The notes below the pieces were generated by a model, which was not told where the DNA came from, made no database searches, and saw only the letters and a program-made list of their open reading frames with translations. A stretch of DNA of 64,000 nucleotides from Flavisolibacter ginsenosidimutans (GTDB lineage: Bacteria > Bacteroidota > Bacteroidia > Chitinophagales > Chitinophagaceae): contig NZ_CP042433.1 of assembly GCF_007970805.1 (NCBI RefSeq), forward strand, positions 4,030,001 to 4,094,000, in the 5' to 3' direction. Made by a program: the position numbers and the translations under genes. Below, piece after piece: positions 56,966 to 64,000 of this stretch; positions within the stretch are counted from its first letter, which is position 1; every line of letters starts with the position of its first letter.

Positions 56966-59900
56966 TTGAGATATTCCTTCGCAATTTCATCGTACACGTT
57001 CAGCAACTCGTTGCTCTTGCCGCTTCTGTCAAACACGGTTTCGCCCCAACTCAACGGCTCCCAAATAAAACTTCCTTTGCCACGGTTGTCCGGCACGTTG
57101 AACGCCGCACTGTTCACTTCCTTTTTTAGTTGCGAATACTCCACCACGATCACGTCTTTGTTGTAACGCTGCGAAAGGTCACGCAAATTATTTTGCAAGT
57201 CGCTGATGGTGCCGTGCCATTTGGGATAATACGACAAGCCAATCACATCAAAATCTACTCCTCTTGCAAACATGTTGTTGAGATACCAAACCGCTTCGTC
57301 GTTTTGTCCGCCCAACGCCAGGTGTTGCATGATGACAATGGAAGGATCAACGGCACGCACCGCATCGGCGCCGGCTTTGAACAACTGCGCAAGACTATCG
57401 AAATGCGACACATGACCTTCGGGCCACATCATTCCGTGATTGATTTCGTTACCCACCTGCACCATGTCGGGCACAGTGCCTTGTGCTTTCAATGCAAGCA
57501 AAACCTGTTTGGTAAAACGGTAAACCGAATCTTTTAAACTTGCAAACGGCAAGGCTTTCCAGGCCGATGGTTTGAACTGTTTTCCCGGATCGGCCCAGTA
57601 ATCGCTGTAATGAAAATCGAGCAGGAATTTCATGCCTGCGGCTTTCACACGCTTTGCCATTTGCAGCGTATGTGAGAGATCGCAAAAACCTTTCTTCGGC
57701 GAATAGCCGCTGTCGGCTGCGGGGTTGTTGAAAATGCGCAAGCGGATGTAATTGAAGCCGTGATCTTTTAAAATTTGCAACGCATCTTTTTGGCTTCCTT
57801 TGTCCGAAAACTTAATGCCTCTTGCTTCCAATTCTGGCAAGAAAGAAATATCGGCGCCGACAATTTTTCCAACCTTCTTTTTAGTACGCGATGTTTTCGG
57901 CCCGGCAGCGTTAGTGGGTATCGGATACACGGAAAAGATGTCCGTCGAACCCGACCACAAGCCTTCGCTTCTTGCTTCAAATTTTATCGTTGATGCTTTT
58001 TTACCGGCGATCAAAATCACTTGTGCCTTGCCGTTGAAAAGATGACGTTGCGCCGTCGTATCAAAATATTTGTCCTGTTCGTGGCTGCTTGGATCGCCGT
58101 TGCCAACGCCGATAATTTTTGCATCGCCTTTCACGGAGAAGTGAATGAGGTTCATCGCATCGGGTACTTCTCTTCCCTGCTTGTCAATGACGCTGATGTT
58201 CATCACGGCCGCATCCCTTCCATCGGCAAGCATCGTTGTCTTTGAGGGCGACACCACAACTTCTGTTGGCACTCCGGTGGTTTCCACTTTTGCCGTCAAC
58301 TTCTTCCCCCCTTTGTACGCAATTGCTTCCAGCGTTCCGGGTTCGTAATTCACACTCCACTGCAAATGTTTATTGCGCGGCATGTTTTTCTTGCCCAAAC
58401 TCTTTCCATTCAAAAACAGTTCGACATTGTCGGCATTTGTGTTCACCCAAACGTCAATTGGCTGGCCTTCTTTTCCGCCCCAATTCCAGTGCGGCGAAAT
58501 GTGCAGCACGTCTTTGTCCGTCCACCAAGATTGATAGTAGTAATAAATGTTTTTGGGAAAGCCGCACGCATCCATGATGCCGAAATGCGAAGACACGTTC
58601 GGCCATTCGTACGGCGTTGGTTCGCCCCGGTAATCAAAGCCCGTCCACACAAAACCACCAAGCCAAAAATCATTCGGCGCTGCAAGCGTCCACCAGGCTT
58701 CGGCCGTTGATGCCCACCACGGTGCGGTAATGTCTTGGTCGGGAACGTAAGCTCTGATTGAATCTTTTTGATAGATGCCGCGAGTGGTAACCGTGCTTCC
58801 CATTTCGGTACCAATGATGGGTTGCGTTGGATGATCGCGGTGATAATCGGCTACAAATTTTTCGCGGTAATTAAAACCGCGAACGGGAATCACTTCGTTC
58901 ACACCTTTGAATACATTGCCTACGTCGGCCGCATACGTTGACGTTCTTGTTGGATCAAGTTCTTTTTGTTTTGCAATCAGCGTTTGCGCAATGCGCTTGC
59001 CGGTTTCGGTGGTGTGAATCCAGCCTTCTTCGTTGCCGATGGACCAAAGAAATATCGAAGAATGATTGCGGTCGCGGCGGATCATGCGTTCAAACTCGTT
59101 CATGTATTCAGCACCGCTGTTGAGCAAGCGTTGTTCGTCCAACACCAACATGCCCAAACTATCACATGCATCAAGTAATTCAGGTGTCGGTGGATGGTGC
59201 GAAGTTCTGTATGCGTTCGCACCCATTTCTTTTAATAAACGAACGCGGTAGTATTGAAGATAATCAGGCATGGCAGAACCAACGCCTGCATGATCTTGGT
59301 GGTTATTGGTGCCTTTGATTTTTACGTGAACACCGTTTAAGAAAACGCCGTTCGGTTTAATCTCGATTGTTCGAATGCCAATGCGGTGTGAAACGCTGTC
59401 AACTGTTTTTCCGGCCTGTTTTACGAGTGAAACTACACGATAGAGATAAGGATCGTCAATTGACCACAAATGCGCAGCCGGGACGTTGAGCGTTTGTTTG
59501 AGCGTTTTCTTTTCGTACGTGTTTAGCTTGATTGTTTGATCAGGAGACTGTGCCACTCTTTTGCCCGTTCGATCAACGACGTAACACAAAGCCGTTGCGT
59601 TTACAGGCATGAAGTTGTTTTCAATTTCCGTTTCCACTTGCACCGATGCGTTCGATCCTTTAACTGTTGCAGATGCAAACACGCCATCGTTTGGTATGTG
59701 AACGTTGTTGAATTCATTCAGCCACACGTGACGATAAATGCCCGCGCCTTCGTAAAACCAACCTTCGTATTGCGTGGCATCTACCCGTACCGCAATCACG
59801 TTGTCTTTGTTGTAATTGATAAAGTCCGTGACGTCGTACGATGCGCCGATGTAACCACTTTTGTTATTGCCCAAATAAATTCCGTTGATCCAAAAATTCG

Positions 59901-60321
59901 CGTCGCGAAAGACGCCGTCAAACTGCAGTTGAAAACGGTGTCCTGAATCTTTTCTGTCCACCGTAAAATGCTTGCGGTACCAACCGATGCTTGTTTCGGG
60001 AAAGAGGCCGCCAACGGGTTTATAGCCGTGCGCCATTACGTCAAAATTGTTCACGTTTACGAAAGGCAATTCCACCGCCCAGTCGTGCGGAAGATTCAGC
60101 GTTCGCCAACTGCTGTCGTTCATTCTTGGATCAATGGCGGTATGCGCTGCCTCACCGGTTTTTTTAAAGATGACGGCAACGCTGTAATTAAAATCTTTTG
60201 CAGGATCGGATGCATTGCCAAAATGAAATTTCCAATCTTCGTCAAAGGGCATGTGCTTGCGTTGTGCAAAAGATGAAAGGCTTGCAAGAACGAAAAGAAA
60301 AGCGGTAAAAATTTTCTGCAT
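56962..60321 (-). CDS. GH2 beta-galactosidase fused to GH53 endo-galactanase
   Basis: A 1119-residue exported enzyme (signal peptide MQKIFTAFLFVLASLSSFAQ). Residues about 25-640 are a GH2 enzyme: jelly-roll, Ig-like domain and TIM barrel with the acid/base Glu in SIGNEEGW near residue 430 and the nucleophile Glu in IIGTEMGST near residue 505. A linker of Ig-like domains follows to about residue 790. The C-terminus is a full GH53 domain: VGADISFLPELEARGIKF, GFNYIRLRIFNNP, FLLDFHYSDYWADPGKQ, MVQVGNEINHGMMWPEG (acid/base Glu) and VIVVEYSQ (nucleophile). GH53 endo-beta-1,4-galactanase cuts galactan and GH2 would trim the products, so both steps are joined in one chain. Last gene of the galactan locus. 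Confidence 0.93.
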   Translation of the reverse strand: MQKIFTAFLFVLASLSSFAQRKHMPFDEDWKFHFGNASDPAKDFNYSVAVIFKKTGEAAHTAIDPRMNDSSWRTLNLPHDWAVELPFVNVNNFDVMAHGYKPVGGLFPETSIGWYRKHFTVDRKDSGHRFQLQFDGVFRDANFWINGIYLGNNKSGYIGASYDVTDFINYNKDNVIAVRVDATQYEGWFYEGAGIYRHVWLNEFNNVHIPNDGVFASATVKGSNASVQVETEIENNFMPVNATALCYVVDRTGKRVAQSPDQTIKLNTYEKKTLKQTLNVPAAHLWSIDDPYLYRVVSLVKQAGKTVDSVSHRIGIRTIEIKPNGVFLNGVHVKIKGTNNHQDHAGVGSAMPDYLQYYRVRLLKEMGANAYRTSHHPPTPELLDACDSLGMLVLDEQRLLNSGAEYMNEFERMIRRDRNHSSIFLWSIGNEEGWIHTTETGKRIAQTLIAKQKELDPTRTSTYAADVGNVFKGVNEVIPVRGFNYREKFVADYHRDHPTQPIIGTEMGSTVTTRGIYQKDSIRAYVPDQDITAPWWASTAEAWWTLAAPNDFWLGGFVWTGFDYRGEPTPYEWPNVSSHFGIMDACGFPKNIYYYYQSWWTDKDVLHISPHWNWGGKEGQPIDVWVNTNADNVELFLNGKSLGKKNMPRNKHLQWSVNYEPGTLEAIAYKGGKKLTAKVETTGVPTEVVVSPSKTTMLADGRDAAVMNISVIDKQGREVPDAMNLIHFSVKGDAKIIGVGNGDPSSHEQDKYFDTTAQRHLFNGKAQVILIAGKKASTIKFEARSEGLWSGSTDIFSVYPIPTNAAGPKTSRTKKKVGKIVGADISFLPELEARGIKFSDKGSQKDALQILKDHGFNYIRLRIFNNPAADSGYSPKKGFCDLSHTLQMAKRVKAAGMKFLLDFHYSDYWADPGKQFKPSAWKALPFASLKDSVYRFTKQVLLALKAQGTVPDMVQVGNEINHGMMWPEGHVSHFDSLAQLFKAGADAVRAVDPSIVIMQHLALGGQNDEAVWYLNNMFARGVDFDVIGLSYYPKWHGTISDLQNNLRDLSQRYNKDVIVVEYSQLKKEVNSAAFNVPDNRGKGSFIWEPLSWGETVFDRSGKSNELLNVYDEIAKEYLK

Positions 60322-60336
60322 GATGAGAAGGGTAAA

Positions 60337-61368
60337 TTATTTAAACGCATCCAACGCAACCGTTGGTTTTCCTGAATTATCGAACGCACCAAGTGTATAA
60401 CCTTGCCAATTGTTGTAGGCTTCGGGTTCCCAATACAAAACGCTCAAACCTTTGCTGCCAACAGATTTTACTTTTGCAATCAAATCGGCAATGAAAGCAT
60501 TTGTCGCTGCCGGTTGATCCCACGGCATTCCGACTTCTACAATCATCACTTCTTTTCCGTAGCGACTTACCATGTCGTTCATGTTGGAAAGGCATTGCGC
60601 ATTTTTCGTTGACCAATCTGTGATAGATGGATAAAGCGATATGCCAATCACATCCCACTTCGCACCATTATTTTTCAAGCCATCAAACATCCAGCGATAC
60701 AAACTGTTGTCATAACCATTCGACAAATGCACAATCACTTTTGCATTTGGAAAAACAGCTTTCACCGCATCATAACCGGCGTTTACCAGTTGCGCAAAGT
60801 TGCTCATGTTCGCAGATGCTTTGCCTTCGGGCCACAACATGCCATCATTGGTTTCATTGCCGACTTGCACCCACCCGGGTGTAACGCCAGCTGTTTTCAA
60901 CGCATTCAATACATCGGTTGTATGCGTTGCAACCGATGTTTTTAAGCCATTGATATCTTGTGAAGCCCAAGCAGCCGGTTTTGTTTGGTGTGCCGGATCG
61001 GCCCAAGTATCGCTGTAATGAAAATCAATCAAGATGCGCATGCCTGCGTTCTTAGCCCTTGCTGCTTTTGCCACAACATCGGCTTTGCTGTTGTATGCAT
61101 TGGAGGGATTCACCCACACACGCAGACGAATGGTGTTCATACCAACACCTTTCAAAATCGTAAACAAATCTTGCTGCGTGCCGGAGGCATTGTAAAACTT
61201 GATTCCTGCCGCTTCCATTTCAGTCAACCAACTTACATCAGCGCCTTTAACGAGGCTATCCGTAGCTGCGGGTGTTGGATCGGGAGTAGTGTTAGATGGA
61301 TTGTTTTTCTTGCACGAAAAAAGAAAAAGCAGAAGCAACCAAAAGGCGATTTTATACAGAGGTTTCAT
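60337..61368 (-). CDS. GH53 arabinogalactan endo-beta-1,4-galactanase, lipoprotein
   Basis: A 343-residue GH53 enzyme. The signal peptide has a lipobox (LLLFLFSCKKNNPS), so it is attached to the outer membrane, probably facing outward as in Sus systems. GH53 landmarks: GADVSWLTEMEAAGIKF, GMNTIRLRVWVNPSNAYNS, ILIDFHYSDTWADPAHQTKP, WVQVGNETNDGMLWPEG (acid/base Glu) and EVMIVEVGMPWDQPA (nucleophile Glu), then WEPEAYNNWQGY near the C-terminus. It would cut long galactan at the surface before import. 15 bases separate it from the GH2-GH53 gene. Confidence 0.95.
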   Translation of the reverse strand: MKPLYKIAFWLLLLFLFSCKKNNPSNTTPDPTPAATDSLVKGADVSWLTEMEAAGIKFYNASGTQQDLFTILKGVGMNTIRLRVWVNPSNAYNSKADVVAKAARAKNAGMRILIDFHYSDTWADPAHQTKPAAWASQDINGLKTSVATHTTDVLNALKTAGVTPGWVQVGNETNDGMLWPEGKASANMSNFAQLVNAGYDAVKAVFPNAKVIVHLSNGYDNSLYRWMFDGLKNNGAKWDVIGISLYPSITDWSTKNAQCLSNMNDMVSRYGKEVMIVEVGMPWDQPAATNAFIADLIAKVKSVGSKGLSVLYWEPEAYNNWQGYTLGAFDNSGKPTVALDAFK

Positions 61369-61405
61369 TGTTGTGTTTTAAAACCAAACGATGCTTTTGC
61401 AAAAT

Positions 61406-61435
61406 AAAAAGGCTGTCGCGAACGACAGCCTTTTT
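61406..61435. terminator. Hairpin between the SusE-like gene and the GH53 gene
   Basis: Perfect 13-bp stem (AAAAAGGCTGTCG and complement) with a CGAA tetraloop, T-runs on both strands. It lies inside the galactan operon and could reduce expression of the enzyme genes relative to the binding proteins. Confidence 0.88.
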
Positions 61436-61452
61436 ATTTTTCGAAGAAAGTT

Positions 61453-63255
61453 TTATTGCACTTTGTAAGTATTGGTAATAAAGCTCACTGTTATGGTGTG
61501 TGGGCCTGATACAGCAGGTGCCGGCGTGTTCGATCCCGGTACGGCACCGTCGGCCAGCAACACATCGCCGCCGGCAGACGTGCCGTCTGTTGCGCCACCG
61601 TACTTGTGGTTCCAGTCGCCATTGACCGGTAAGAATAAATACGATTTGCCCGCTGTTAACGGTATCGAGATTTGGAACTCGCCTTCCTTTGTTTTTGTGA
61701 ATTGCTGTGAAGGAACCGGAACCGGATTGTTCCAGCCGCCGGCTGTAGCATCGCCAACGATAAACAAGGCAGTCGGTCCTGAGTAAGGCGTAACCGTATA
61801 TGAATTTGTTGCGAAGTTCACGACGATTTTATAAAGGCCTGAGGTTGCGGGTGCAGGGGTGTTCGATCCGGGAACCGCACCATCGGCCAATAAAGCGCCA
61901 CCGTTTGCTGAAGTCCCGTCGGTGCTACCGCCGTACTTGTGATTCCAGTCGCCGTTCACCGGTAAGAAGAGATAAGATTTGCCGGCTGTCAAGTTCACTA
62001 CAATGCCAAAAGAAACGTTGTCAATTTGCGTGAATTGCTGCGATGGTGTGGGAACGGGGTTGTTCCAGCCACCGGCCGTTGCATCACCGACAATGTAAAG
62101 GTTGGAAGGCACAGCAATTTGCGTAACGGTGTATTTGTTGGTTTGGAAGTTTACCGTGATTTTGTAAACACCGGATGCAGCCGGAGCCGGTATATTGGAA
62201 CCCGGAACGGCGCCGTCTTTCAATAGCGTGCTGCCGCCTGCGGCTGTTCCATCGGCTGCACCGCCGTACTTGTGATTCCAGTCGCCGTTCACAGGGAGAA
62301 ACAGGTAGGACTTACCCGCAGTAAGGCCGATGGTAATGCTGAAGGTATACGCATCTACTTTGGTGAATTGTTGCGAAGGAACAGGCACGGGATTGTTCCA
62401 CCCGCCCGGTGTGGCATCGCCGACGATGTAAAGATTTGCGGGCACCGGTGAGAACGTAGCCACCGTTACGTTCACAACGTTTGAATAAGCTACGGCACCA
62501 CCCGCAGTCGTGGCTTTAATTCTGTATTCTACTTTGCCTGTGTTGCCAATGGCAACGCCAGATGACAATGCCGTCGTGTTCATATCGTCCTGCGTCAACG
62601 TTTTGCTTGACGTTGCAGTGCCGGCTGCGATTTCCTGTGGCGCAACAAAATTTTTACCCGCCGAATCGTACTGCAAGGTGTAGGTAATGTTTCCCATATA
62701 ACCGGTAAAGGCTTGCGACCACGAAAACGTATTCGAAGGATTGGTGGAAGTAGCGGCCGTGCCGGTTACCGAAGTAAATTGAGTTGCAAGAGTCGAAGGA
62801 TCGGCATAAGGCGTAACGGCTACCTTGACCGTGTTGGAAATATAAGGCTCGTTGTTGTTTCCGTAAGAGGATATGACGTGCATATCCAGGTTGTAAGCCG
62901 TGCCCACTTTAAAACCATTGTTCAGAAGAATGGTGTTTAAATCGCGGCCGGTGATGGAGTCAGTGAGCTTGCCAACGACGGTACGGCGAACGGGATTGGC
63001 AAAGTTTCGTCCCGATGAATCAATCTCCACAACATATTTGTACGTGTTGGGATCAACACCGTAGTTCGGGCTTGTCCAGTTCAGGGCAAGCACCTTGTTT
63101 GTCGAATCGGCAGCGGTAGGCGTTACCGATGCCTTGGATGCGCTCAGCGTTACCTGGCTGCCTTTGTTGTAATAAGGCAGTATATCTTTCTTGTCGCAGG
63201 CAAAGAGAAGCGCTGCAAGGGTTGAAAGCAACAGAAGTTTTGAAATGTGTTTCAT
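61453..63255 (-). CDS. SusE/SusF-like surface glycan-binding lipoprotein with three tandem repeats
   Basis: A 600-residue surface lipoprotein (signal peptide MKHISKLLLLSTLAALLFAC, lipobox LFAC). Residues about 35-270 hold two fibronectin-like Sus domains (LNWTSPNYGVDPNTYKYVVE and FSWSQAFTGYMGNITYTLQYDSAGKN). From about residue 273 there are three repeats of about 108 residues starting LYIVGDATPGGWNNPVPVPSQQFTK, LYIVGDATAGGWNNPVPTPSQQFTQ and LFIVGDATAGGWNNPVPVPSQQFTK, each containing LTAGKSYLFLPVNGDWNHKYGG. The Trp and Tyr residues would bind sugar. The near-identical repeats imply recent internal duplication. It binds galactan fragments beside the SusC/D importer. Confidence 0.9.
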   Translation of the reverse strand: MKHISKLLLLSTLAALLFACDKKDILPYYNKGSQVTLSASKASVTPTAADSTNKVLALNWTSPNYGVDPNTYKYVVEIDSSGRNFANPVRRTVVGKLTDSITGRDLNTILLNNGFKVGTAYNLDMHVISSYGNNNEPYISNTVKVAVTPYADPSTLATQFTSVTGTAATSTNPSNTFSWSQAFTGYMGNITYTLQYDSAGKNFVAPQEIAAGTATSSKTLTQDDMNTTALSSGVAIGNTGKVEYRIKATTAGGAVAYSNVVNVTVATFSPVPANLYIVGDATPGGWNNPVPVPSQQFTKVDAYTFSITIGLTAGKSYLFLPVNGDWNHKYGGAADGTAAGGSTLLKDGAVPGSNIPAPAASGVYKITVNFQTNKYTVTQIAVPSNLYIVGDATAGGWNNPVPTPSQQFTQIDNVSFGIVVNLTAGKSYLFLPVNGDWNHKYGGSTDGTSANGGALLADGAVPGSNTPAPATSGLYKIVVNFATNSYTVTPYSGPTALFIVGDATAGGWNNPVPVPSQQFTKTKEGEFQISIPLTAGKSYLFLPVNGDWNHKYGGATDGTSAGGDVLLADGAVPGSNTPAPAVSGPHTITVSFITNTYKVQ

Positions 63256-63281
63256 ACAATTTTTTTAAGCAGGTCAATCGT

Positions 63282-64000
63282 TTACTGTACGGTGAATTTG
63301 CCGGTTTTAAAATCAACCGTGATGGTGTAAGTTTTGCTGGTGCCCGGCGCCTTTAAATCACCGCCGTTGGGTTTAAAATCATCACCGCTCACGTTATTGG
63401 CGTTGTTGCTTCCGGTGCCGCCGTATTTGTTGCCCCAGTCGCCGTAAACCGGTACGAACAGGTAAGAGTTATTGGCCGATAAAGGAATGGTGATTTGAAA
63501 CTGCGTTGAACTGATCTTGGTAAATTTCTGGCTGCCCAGTTCGGGATCGCCGCCGCCCATCCAGTTACCGGGTGTAGCGCTGCCCGTAATGTACAACTTG
63601 GCCGGCACCGGGTATTTCACATCAAGGTAAGGCGTTACCGTTAATTTGATTACGTTGGAATAAAGCGGAATGCTCTTGTTTACCAGGGTTGATTTCACTC
63701 TTATTTCCATGTTGTGCGCCACGTTTTCGGCCAACCCCATTGTCAGCAAAGCCGCGTTAAGGCTGTTTACCGTCAGCGTTGTGGAGAGGTCTTTTGCAAT
63801 GGACATCTCGAACATTTTTGGATTGGTGAAATTTGATCCGGTGGTGTCAAACTGCAAGGTGTACGATACGTCCTGTGAGCTTGGGCCCGTTGAAAAAGTA
63901 TAATTCGGATTTGTCCAGGAAAGTGTGATGGCGTTGTTGCTTTTGTTGGCAATGTCAAGCACCATCGGTAATGTGGAAGAAGCCGTGAGCACTGGCGCTG
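63282..64000 (-). CDS. SusE-like surface lipoprotein, C-terminal part (5' end outside window)
   Basis: The frame is open at the right window edge. The visible 239 residues have an N-terminal SusE-type Ig-like domain (ITLSWTNPNYTFSTGPSSQ, VSYTLQFDTTGSNFTNPKMF) and one glycan-binding repeat related to those of the next gene (KLYITGSATPGNWMGGGDPEL, SANNSYLFVPVYGDWGNKYGG). It should begin with a lipoprotein signal outside the window, with susC and susD genes further upstream. It ends 27 bases before the three-repeat protein, so the two are in one operon. Confidence 0.88.
   Translation of the reverse strand, partial: APVLTASSTLPMVLDIANKSNNAITLSWTNPNYTFSTGPSSQDVSYTLQFDTTGSNFTNPKMFEMSIAKDLSTTLTVNSLNAALLTMGLAENVAHNMEIRVKSTLVNKSIPLYSNVIKLTVTPYLDVKYPVPAKLYITGSATPGNWMGGGDPELGSQKFTKISSTQFQITIPLSANNSYLFVPVYGDWGNKYGGTGSNNANNVSGDDFKPNGGDLKAPGTSKTYTITVDFKTGKFTVQ

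Overview
The window looks like a chromosomal segment of a Bacteroidota bacterium, most likely family Chitinophagaceae. Pointers are a type IX secretion (T9SS) C-terminal sorting domain, SusE-like lipoproteins in a galactan polysaccharide-utilisation locus, many outer-membrane beta-barrel proteins, AT-rich starts without clear Shine-Dalgarno sequences, and a TAnnTTTG-type promoter. No plasmid or phage backbone, rRNA or CRISPR array is visible.

Layout. 1-13.6 kb is mostly housekeeping: the 3' part of serS, an inner-membrane protein, an outer-membrane barrel, two peptide importers (OPT and POT families, minus strand), purD, a tryptophan 2,3-dioxygenase, and the rod-shape pair mrdA-rodA followed by a metallo-beta-lactamase-fold enzyme. 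13.6-21.9 kb is a minus-strand block: a T9SS cargo protein, then a phenylacetate catabolism cluster (paaZ, paaF-like, paaD, paaG, paaI, a TVP38-family membrane protein, paaY). 21.9-27.8 kb holds adk, msrB, dusB, a CPBP protease, cdsA and an amidase. 27.8-30.9 kb is an AT-rich insert (a 541-residue unknown protein plus a zeta-toxin-like pair) bounded by inverted repeats of about 38-50 bp. 31-43.5 kb carries outer-membrane, acyl-CoA dehydrogenase, MarR, glycosyltransferase and acyltransferase genes, an OppC-type permease, and a tight minus-strand polysaccharide operon with an Lrp regulator. 43.7-43.9 kb is a tRNA-like element with an abnormally long extra arm. 44-49 kb has small regulators, an alkaline-phosphatase-fold enzyme, small disordered proteins and a second msrB. 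49.3-54.3 kb is an accessory island between two copies of the 3' end of fadD: a REP-associated transposase with REP hairpins and two Rhs-core fragments ending in zinc-protease-like tails, each followed by a candidate immunity gene. 54.2-64 kb has fadD, a YdcF protein and the distal half of a beta-galactan utilisation locus (two SusE-like lipoproteins, a GH53 lipoprotein and a GH2-GH53 fusion); the susC/D genes should lie beyond the right edge.

The least expected signal is in the spacers. At nine or more places, purine- or pyrimidine-rich arms with a strict 7-bp period occur, usually as an inverted pair bracketing the spacer and running into the adjacent stop or start codon. The heptamer differs between loci but is shared by the two arms of one locus. 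A second dispersed element, a CCCCTTTAGGGG palindrome with an ACAGGGGG tail, also occurs as inverted pairs. It has entered coding sequence in frame, giving LSxPFxxTGG near the N-termini of the dioxygenase and PaaZ and the last codons and stop of a DinB-like gene.
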